Below, piece after piece: positions 56,441-64,000 of a stretch of 64,000 bases of DNA (position 1 is its first letter; the number at the start of each line of letters is the position of its first letter). The notes beneath the pieces are model-generated. The model was not told where the DNA came from. It made no database searches and saw only the letters and a program-made list of their open reading frames with translations. The translations under genes and the position numbers were made by a program. Source of the DNA: Capsaspora owczarzaki ATCC 30864 (lineage: Eukaryota; Opisthokonta; Filasterea); contig NW_011887293.1 in NCBI RefSeq assembly GCF_000151315.2, forward strand, positions 1,403,585 to 1,467,584, in the 5' to 3' direction.

Positions 56441-58748
56441 TTAGACTTGAGTGCCTGGCGATTGTGGCAACCAGACCTCATCCTGTGCCTTGAATATTTC
56501 CCGAAGCCAAGCCGCGCAATCCACTTGTTTGGTGCGATACTCCTGGATGAATGGATGCTCCTGTGAAAGGTCGCAGCAGAAACAATGCAACATGCCACGT
56601 CAGTTGACAAACGTTCGATTTTCTAGTGCCCAACAAGCTCAAAAAAAGACCCAAAAACGACAAGGACCATACCAAAAGCTTTTTCAAGCCAGGTCGCAAC
56701 TGAGGATTCTTGATCATGCTGCAAATGAAACGACCAGACACCCAACAAACCCATGAATCAAGCTGTGCGATCGACATGTACGAATCAAGCATACGTCAAA
56801 GCATCTCAGCCTTACCAATTGTCGATAAAATCTCGGAATTCGACAGAGAAACTGGGGTCCGACAGCTTTGGCGGTGGGCCGTTCACAATGTAACCAAGAA
56901 GCTCGAAAATGGCCATTGGAGTTGAGCGCTTGCCTTCCTCAGGAGGAATCGGGAAGCGGCCAAGGGCCATCTCGATTAGAGAGATACCAAGAGACCAAAC
57001 GTCGGACTGCACAGAGTAGTTGTCGCCTTCAAGGCGTTCGGGCTATCAGGGAATGACCATTACAATCAAATGAGCAAATAAAAGGGACAGGTATTCACAA
57101 CGATGATGGGTGAAAGTAAGGGCTCTTACCGCCATGTACGAACGTGTGCCGACGAAAGAATTGGCCATCGAGTTGATGAGCTCACCACTAACACCAAAGT
57201 CACAAATCTTGATATCTCCATTCATGTTCATAAGAATGTTCGAGGGTTTGACATCTGCAGTAGATGGCAGTCAAGTGAGTCAAGTCCGCAACGGTTGATC
57301 GAGGTGACATGGCGGCTCCACTCGATGGATGATCTTGTGTGCTTCGCGCAGATACAACAACCCTTCAAGGACCTGTTGTCAACGAGAGAGAAGTGAGGAA
57401 CAGTCATGAGAAAGGAAGAGACCCCCCCCCCTCTCCAAAAAAAAACCTCCAAAGAATAAAAGAGCACGAGCCAGGGAAAAATTAATAGAGGCACGTACGG
57501 CAAAACCGATCTTTCCCAGAACCGGCTCCGGAATGCGGCCCGAAGCCTTATAAATATAGTCCAAAGAGCCAGCATCCTGACGAGACAAAGTCACACAAGC
57601 CCCAACCAGCGCACGTTAGTACGTTCGTCCAAAACAACCCGGAGCCAACGAGTCATCAAAGGGCCAGTACCATATACTCCAAGCAAATGTTAATTTCGTT
57701 GCCCGTCAAAAAGGCGCCGTAAAACCCGACAATGTAAGGGGATTTGCACTTGTGTAGAATTCGCAATTCCTGCAAAATTTGCATCCGCACAGTTGGTTTC
57801 ATTTCAAGATGGATAATCTGAAGGAGGATGAGAAGCAAAGAAAGAGAGAGGAAATGGCAGAGAGACGCGAATGGAAGGGGAGGGAGGGAAGAAGAATGCA
57901 TTGGTGAGTTGCTGAGTTACCCGGCATCCAAAATCGCAAAAAAAAAAAAAAAAAAAAAAACACAACCATACCTTTCGTGCCATCACCAACTTGGTCGGCC
58001 GATGCAGAACTTTGGTAACAACACCAGAACTACCGGAACCGAGATCGAGCAGCCGCTGAAAATCCGTCTCTTTCAGGTCAATGCCCTTCTCGGCGCTCAA
58101 GCGCAAAAACTCCTCCACATTGTTGGTCGTGCTCTCGATCGGCGGAGCACCCTCCTTGTAAATTTCCTCCTCTCCGGCATGACTGTTATAGTACTCTTTG
58201 GTGACGGTGAGTGGTGGTGGCTTTTTTGACTTTGTGGCCGCGGGCGCGCCGCCAGAAGGAACGCGCACGGCGGGCGCAAAAGCACCAGAGACAACTGGTC
58301 GACCAGCAGTGGAGGCGCCAAGTGTGGGCACGACTGGATGAGCGGCCTGCGTGACTGTTGGTGCCTGTTGTGACGACGACGAGGCCGGCACGACGGCAAC
58401 GCTGCTAGCAGCCGATACCAATCCGAACGGATCATCCTCAGAAAGCGACGTGAGCGACGACGTGGATGATGACATGCCACCAGCGCCAGTGGCGGGAAGC
58501 GCGAGCGATGTCGCTTCCGGACGATTGCTGGAGGAAGCCGCAGCGTGAACAGGGGCGGCATGCGAGCTCGTTGTGGACCGATGCTCGGCGGCCTGAACCG
58601 TCCGCTCGTCCTGAGGATCCATGGATGGCGGTGGATGGAGTCCAGACGCCGCGGGCAACTGCAACGATGACGCTGCAGACGCTCCCGGTGGCAACGACGA
58701 CGCAATCCGCAGACCGATCTTGTTTCTGACCTTTGCTGGCGAGTCCAT
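56441..58748 (-). CDS. MAP2K: MAP kinase kinase of the MEK1/2 class
   Basis: Eight exons: 58748-57972, 57817-57671, 57576-57499, 57372-57321, 57254-57130, 57042-56816, 56718-56673 and 56560-56441; 523 residues. The kinase domain spans about 230-500 and follows MEK1/2 throughout: [32 protein letters not shown] (catalytic Lys), [50 protein letters not shown] and [19 protein letters not shown]. Both activation-loop serines (S-M-A-N-S) are kept, so Raf-type activation and phosphorylation of an ERK are inferred. It lacks the Pro-rich insert of MEK1. The Ser/Pro/Ala-rich N-terminal 230 residues begin with [10 protein letters not shown], a plausible ERK docking (D) site. The exon 4/5 join inside HRD needs a non-canonical border (GT-CA or TG-AG); the conserved protein sequence fixes the phase. 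Confidence 0.92.
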
Positions 58749-59327
58749 GTTTTTGTCGGAAACTGCTCGTCAACGTCTGACTGCTTTGTGGTAGTTCGTA
58801 TGGTTTTTTTTTGTTTCGCCTAGAAACCCTCTCCTTTGCGTGATTTTGACGGGTGAAGTGACCGAGCCGGGGGATGGGATTCAGATTGAGCACCAGATTG
58901 GATTTGCAGCTGTCCTCGATCCAGGGATCTCTGTGATGATTCATTGCAATTGTAAATTTGCCCAGCATGTGAGTTTTGATGACTTGTGTTTGCCCCAAAA
59001 ATCGAGGTTCCATTGTATTGTGGTTCTTCTTTTCTCGCACGCACGTTGACTCGAACTCGGGTTTTTTTTTTTTTTTTTTTTTTTGTGATTGTTTCAATGC
59101 AAACAATGATTTTTTTTTTTTTTTTTGGTCAATGCTTTGAGCTGGATTTCTCTTCTTTTCTTCGCCGATGACACGATGAAGCTGAGGACGGTGGTCCCAT
59201 GATGACAATCCCATGATGATGATGATGATGATGATGATCAGATATCAAGTTGGTGTGTGTCGCAGATGTGATCGGCCGATGGAACGTTCCTTTGGCTTTT
59301 TTTTTTTTTTTTTTTCGCATTGTGGGA

Positions 59328-59358
<31 letters not shown>

Positions 59359-60915
59359 TTGGTAGTGACTTTTTGGGCTTTTCATGGTTCTCTCTCTCTC
59401 TCTCTGTCTCTCTCTCTCTCGTTGGCCAACTGTCACTGATGCGTCAATGCATGCATATGTGTGGTGAATGTGAAGCCGTGGTCGCTCAAGCCCGAAACAA
59501 CAGCGCGGTAACACACGTTAATGCTCGCGGAATCGCAAATCTGGTCACCAAAAAAAAAAAAAAAAAAATCGATTTTTTTTTTTTTGGTTTTAATTTTTTC
59601 ATTCCCCTTTGCCCTCCCCTCCCCTTTCAATCAATCCGTCGGGGGGGGGGGGGAGCTGATTCCGCGGCGATGCGCTCCAACGAAGCAAGTTCAGCCACAA
59701 AGCCCGCCATTTCAATGCGAGTGCGTGGGGCGCTTTGTCCATTCACATTCACGCGTCCAAGGCAAACGAAAAATAAAAAGAATACAAACCTCCTTCGGAT
59801 TGAAATGAATACCGAACAGAAGGAACGAAAAAAAAAAGTGGTAAAAAAAGAGTAGGGAAACAAATTCGTTAAAATAGAACAAGCATAGGACGAATTCACG
59901 AAAACTTGCAAAGCCAGGCAATGATTTCTTAGGAGGGAATTTCCGTTGACAATGCATTGGGATTGCGAGTTTGTTCTTTTTTTTTTTGTTTTGTTTTTTC
60001 TTGAGGCTGAGCGGGGGGGGGGCTTTCTCGCTTTGGCTTCGAGCTCACGAGTCTTGCCGCACACCAGCTTGCGCAATGCCATCCAATCGACCAGCCACAC
60101 ATCGCTGCACAGCCCGAAGTAGCGTCTCTGAGGACGATCGAACATTTTTTTTTTTTTGATGGCTCGCTCCTTCCATGCACCTTCTTCCGCCTTGGTTCTG
60201 GAGGGGGCAAGGGCATGAGTCGCCCTCAGTGGCAAACAGTGAACGTGCACTTGTGCTTTGGGGGTTTTGCCCAGCCACCGCAACCCCAAACCAAGCGAGT
60301 CAATGCAAAAGCAACAACTGGGGAATAAAAAAAAAAAAAATCAAACAAACCTGGTGCTGAAGAAAAAAAAAAAAAAAAAAAAGAGTGTCAAAAACCGGCT
60401 CGGCTCGCAAAATGGAACCTGAAGTTGAACAATCACGCAATCCTGTACATGAAGAGCTGCGAGGAAGCGCTCTGATTGTGCAAATCTGCTGCTGTTCAAC
60501 CGAGAGAAAAAAAAAGCCACCGGGCGGCGAAACCGAAGCTTGTGAACTCAAAACAGAGTGCCTCGAGTCGACCTCATCCGTCCAACGAACGTATCATCCC
60601 GCGATCATGGTGTGTGAGACTGAGGTGTATTTGATGGCATTTGAATGCGTATGGATGGATGCCATGGCACATTTTTGGAGCAAGCAACGGTCGATACCTT
60701 TCGCAAAAGCTCTCAAGACGCAAACCCAGCAGCGATCGATGACAGCAGCAACAAACAACAAGAAATCATCATTAACAGGTATATAACAAGAAGACAGTAT
60801 CAAAGCAAAAGCACAAACAAACTCAAAAGGTAGAGTGAGCAACCTCCAAGGGCCAAACTCGCAAACTCAAAAGACACAGCAACAAACGAAAACATCACCA
60901 AAACCAAAAAACAAA
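58749..60915. other. 2.2 kb homopolymer-rich intergenic region
   Basis: T runs near 59060-59084, 59109-59127, 59300-59316 and 59336-59361, (GAT)n near 59211-59240, a CT tract near 59391-59420, A and T runs at 59550-59585, G runs near 59641-59653 and A runs near 60331-60343 and 60362-60382. Two short GC-rich, coding-looking pieces on the minus strand (about 60025-60150 and 59660-59760) could not be joined into a convincing gene. The MAP2K promoter is presumably at the left end. Confidence 0.45.
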
Positions 60916-63900
60916 TCACTCATTGTCAGCAGGAATAAAGAAGGACTGGGTGGTGGTGGAATGCGCTCCGTTGTGAGCACGCAAGAGACCAATGTAGTTG
61001 TCGAGCCGCACGAGCTTGCGAGAATCGTCAAACAAGCCGGCGGTCGTGTAGTAGCAGAAGCGGTTGGCGTCGTGGTGCCACGCCATCTCCTTGCAGTGCG
61101 TGATCGAAGCAGGCATGTCGAAAATGTTGTCGTAGCAAGCAATCGCCGTCGAAGGAGCGCCAGGCACCGCCTCATCCCAGGTCAGGATGGACATGTCGGA
61201 GGGTGCGATAGGTTTGGTCAGGGCAAACTCGACCTCAACGCCAGCCGGACTCGATTCAGGGTCTCGCACACCAAAGCCAATCACAAGCAACTGATCTGCC
61301 TCCCAGCAGCTCGCCGTGGCGTTCTCTGCAAACACGGGCGGCGTCAAGTCAATCAGGGCCGTCGCGGTCGTGGGTACAGTCGAGTAGCCGGCGCGGTTGG
61401 TTGCAACGACGCTCGCGCGGTACACACCGGAGTGCGCGAGGGGCTTGTTGGTGATTTGGATAAAGTTCAGAGTGGCAGGGATGGTGCCGTTCTCGAGCAT
61501 CACCCAGTCAGCTCCGCGTTGCTCCTCGAATGCGAACGAGTAGGTGGCAAGGCCAGAGTGCAGGTCGGAGAAGTCCTCAATCTCGAGCAGAACGGACGAG
61601 TTGGCCGCAAGATACTCGACGGCGCCACGAAGATAGTCGTAAATAACCACGCTGCCCACGGTTGGTGTGATGGCAGTGATTTGGACACCATCGCTGTGCG
61701 CCACCGTGATGGCTGCAACGTTGTTGACAGCCTCCAGCGTCACAAAGTACTTGAGTCCGTCAGCACCAGAGGTCAGGTTGAAGGACGCGCTGGTCGCCAG
61801 ACCCACCGACGTCATGGGCATCACGTTCAAAAGTCCCTTGCCCGTGCCGATCGCCCAGCGGTACTCGAGAATGCCCGACTCTGGATCGTCAAAGCCGTCC
61901 CAGTTGGCCGAAATCTCGTTGGTGGGTTGGTAGACGGCATCTTCCGTGGTGCTGAGACCGTCCCTCAGCTGACCCAGCGCGGGCGGCGTGAGGTCCACGA
62001 GCAGCTTCTGCGACGTCATCTTGGCGCGAATACCAGCGCCATTGATGGCCACCAGCGTAATGTAAATCTCCTGTCCGTGAAGCAACTCCAAGGCCGAGTT
62101 GGTCGCGTTGGTGGCCTCGCCTTCGACCTCGAGATACTCTTGGATTTGCGTGCCGCCGGGCCGCGTGCCGATGGCCCACTGGAAGCGGTCAATGCCGGAT
62201 TGCATGTCACGCCAGTTCGACCATGTGACAATGATTTGCGTCGGATCACGCTGCGCACAAACAGTCGGAGTGCACAGGGCATGGCGCTCGGGGTCAAACG
62301 GCAGCAACGCGCCAACGTCGGGTGCAGACGCGTCGGGCACCAGGCCGTCGGAAACAACAACGCTGCTGCTGGTGCCAACAGCATTGAGCACGTACACCGA
62401 AACGTACAGCTTGCCAGCCAGCGGCGTGGGCGAGACGAACGTGGCATTGACTTGCAGGCCGACCGAGGTGAATTCCAGGACGTCGTCAGCACCAGGAGTG
62501 GTTCCGATCGCCCAGAAGTACTCGGCCAGCGGAGCGTACATCCCTTCGAATCCCCACCACATTGCAGAAACAGTGTATGGATCGCTGCTGTAGTCGGCGT
62601 CCTCCGGGCCCAAGCCGTCCACGACAACACCGGCCATTGGCGGCTGGTTGTCCACCATGACGCCGTCCGAGGCACGCTCCAAAAACAAGCCAGACTCGGT
62701 GTAACAGCGAATTGTCACATAGTAGTGGTGGCCCACCAAGAGCGACTTGCCGTGCGCCGCCAGATCGAACGTGACATTGGTTTGCTGGCCAACAGGAGTA
62801 AAGTCCTGCACATTGTTCAAGTAGGGAAGTGTGCCGACAGCCAGCTCGTAGCGGTTGGGCAGCTGCGGGGAAGTGTCAAAGGCTTGGCTCCAGGATGCCG
62901 AGATGGAGCTCGAGCTCGACTGGTAGTCCAAGTCCTTGTCAGGCACAAGACCATCAAGCACGCGATAGCCACGCTGCAGCACAGCACGAGGCGCAGAGTC
63001 CAGCACCTTGACGCCATTCGAGTTGGCCAGGTAGCACGTGCCGTCGTTGGCAATCGCTCGCACTTGGAAGAGGTACTCTTGCCCTTCAATCATCTTGAAA
63101 GAGTCGCCGCAAACTTGCGTTGGGAAGGCCTTAAAGTTGGGATTGTGCACAGTGCCAACCGCAACACCGCTTCGCGTTGCCATGTCGGCAGTAACCGCGT
63201 GCAGGAATTGGGTGCACAAGACATCTCCGTCGGACAGACCCGAGCGTGACTTGATGGAGAATTCGAAACGAACAAACTTGCTGCAGATGGTCGAGTGCGA
63301 GCTGCACCAGTTGGAAAAGTCAAAGTTGCCAGAGAAGGTGTCGTTGTACGGTTGGTAGGTAATGTCCGAGCCAACCACAAACCCGTCAAGGACTTGCACG
63401 CTGCCAGTCAGGTTGACTGTGTTGTTGGAGGCACACACGACATCGGCATACGGCAACAGGCGCGAGTCTTGCAGCGAGCGAGAGTACGTCGGTTGGGCAC
63501 ACCACAGCGACGCGCCATTTCGCGCAGTCACTGCAACAGAATACGGCGTCGTCGTGGCATCAAAACCGACAGGCAAAGTGACAACGGTCGTCATCAGGGT
63601 GACGGTCGCGTTGGGAGTGGGCGTGACATCCTGCGACACGAGGTTCGAACCAAGCAACGCAGAGCCCACCAGCACACGGTATGTCGCAATATCAGACTCC
63701 TCGTCAACAAAAGCATCCCATGTCACGCGGATAGTCGTCGATGACAGCACTTGGTGCTCCACCCAGCCGCCAGCGGGCGACGACCAGTCCACCACAAACG
63801 CCGGGGAGCTCACCAGCGCCGAGCCGACACCCGCGCCGTTGACGCCTTCAGCGACAATGTGGTACTTTTCACCAAGCTGCAGGGCGAGTTGTGAGACCAT

Positions 63901-64000
63901 GCCACCAGGGTAGGTGCCAGTCATCTCAATGTCCATAATGTCGCGGCCGCGATGGCCCTTGTGCTGGAGAATGTTGACTGCCGTGTAGTTGACGGGGCGA
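60916..64000 (-). CDS. Large FN3-like repeat surface or secreted protein, 5' end outside window
   Basis: Open frame of at least 1027 codons running off the right edge; the ATG at 63936 is internal. It is built of beta-rich repeats of about 100-130 residues whose recurring core is SxSWxxFxDPESGIxxYRWAIGTxxG followed by TSVGLxTSAxF and LxxGxxYYVTxxAxN. This is a fibronectin type III-like pattern with the spacer DGLxPxxDxxY between units (for example VLDGLVPDKDLDYQ). Cysteines are sparse and paired (SSHSTICSK, CYLANSN). Many N-x-S/T sites fit an extracellular location. There is no membrane helix before the stop, so the visible part is either secreted or the distal part of an ectodomain anchored N-terminally. 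The last ~60 residues (ASITHCKEMAWHHDANRFCY) differ from the repeats. Adhesion or matrix roles are inferred only. Confidence 0.8.
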   Translation of the reverse strand, partial: RPVNYTAVNILQHKGHRGRDIMDIEMTGTYPGGMVSQLALQLGEKYHIVAEGVNGAGVGSALVSSPAFVVDWSSPAGGWVEHQVLSSTTIRVTWDAFVDEESDIATYRVLVGSALLGSNLVSQDVTPTPNATVTLMTTVVTLPVGFDATTTPYSVAVTARNGASLWCAQPTYSRSLQDSRLLPYADVVCASNNTVNLTGSVQVLDGFVVGSDITYQPYNDTFSGNFDFSNWCSSHSTICSKFVRFEFSIKSRSGLSDGDVLCTQFLHAVTADMATRSGVAVGTVHNPNFKAFPTQVCGDSFKMIEGQEYLFQVRAIANDGTCYLANSNGVKVLDSAPRAVLQRGYRVLDGLVPDKDLDYQSSSSSISASWSQAFDTSPQLPNRYELAVGTLPYLNNVQDFTPVGQQTNVTFDLAAHGKSLLVGHHYYVTIRCYTESGLFLERASDGVMVDNQPPMAGVVVDGLGPEDADYSSDPYTVSAMWWGFEGMYAPLAEYFWAIGTTPGADDVLEFTSVGLQVNATFVSPTPLAGKLYVSVYVLNAVGTSSSVVVSDGLVPDASAPDVGALLPFDPERHALCTPTVCAQRDPTQIIVTWSNWRDMQSGIDRFQWAIGTRPGGTQIQEYLEVEGEATNATNSALELLHGQEIYITLVAINGAGIRAKMTSQKLLVDLTPPALGQLRDGLSTTEDAVYQPTNEISANWDGFDDPESGILEYRWAIGTGKGLLNVMPMTSVGLATSASFNLTSGADGLKYFVTLEAVNNVAAITVAHSDGVQITAITPTVGSVVIYDYLRGAVEYLAANSSVLLEIEDFSDLHSGLATYSFAFEEQRGADWVMLENGTIPATLNFIQITNKPLAHSGVYRASVVATNRAGYSTVPTTATALIDLTPPVFAENATASCWEADQLLVIGFGVRDPESSPAGVEVEFALTKPIAPSDMSILTWDEAVPGAPSTAIACYDNIFDMPASITHCKEMAWHHDANRFCYYTTAGLFDDSRKLVRLDNYIGLLRAHNGAHSTTTQSFFIPADNE

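Overview
The window is nuclear DNA from an intron-bearing unicellular eukaryote. The gene set points to a unicellular holozoan, most probably the filasterean Capsaspora owczarzaki or a close relative. It holds a NF-kappaB-type Rel/ankyrin protein, a receptor tyrosine kinase with an HRDLAARN catalytic loop and a large beta-helix-like ectodomain, a MEK1/2-type MAP2K, and FKBP8, DAP3, COPE, THEM6 and MSH5 homologues. The species call is inference. Introns are GT-AG and mostly 80-550 bp, and coding DNA is GC-rich at third positions. Introns and intergenic DNA carry long T/A homopolymers, (CT)n and (CAA)n tracts.

Layout, left to right. A partial LRR gene (+), a THEM6-like thioesterase-fold gene (+) and COPE (-) come first. 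A BPI/LBP family gene (+) is divergent from COPE, and an F-box/ankyrin gene (-) follows. The stretch 10.0-11.7 kb holds a decayed partial copy of the 3' end of the next gene, split by a poly(A)-tailed insertion. Then come an intronless helical-repeat protein with an ADP-ribosyltransferase-like end (+), a NO66/MINA-like JmjC gene that has lost its iron-binding HxD motif (+), a receptor tyrosine kinase (+), FKBP8 (+), an ERLEC1/OS-9-type lectin (-), DAP3/mS29 (+) and NF-kappaB (-). Next are a mucin-like single-pass protein (-), a single-pass receptor with a bacterial amidase/golvesin/FN3/GATase-like ectodomain (-) and MSH5 (-, 18 exons). A possible 94-residue tail-anchored protein (-) and an AT-hook/PADR1 chromatin protein (+) follow. 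The right end has an unrecognised intronless gene with internal repeats (-), a MAP2K (-) and the 3' end of a large FN3-like surface protein (-).

There is no operon logic. Some genes touch the same broad processes: ER quality control (ERLEC1, FKBP8), Golgi traffic (COPE), mitochondrial translation (DAP3), meiosis (MSH5), and surface sensing with signalling (RTK, amidase-like receptor, MAP2K, NF-kappaB, BPI/LBP). The most striking locus is 40877-44196. Its ectodomain follows, segment by segment, the architecture of Bacteroidetes 'xanthan lyase/N-acetylmuramoyl-alanine amidase' proteins. It is joined to a Ser/Ala stalk, one membrane helix and a cytoplasmic tail with six tyrosine motifs. Exon joins below were read by eye from splice sites, phase and family conservation; no RNA evidence was available.
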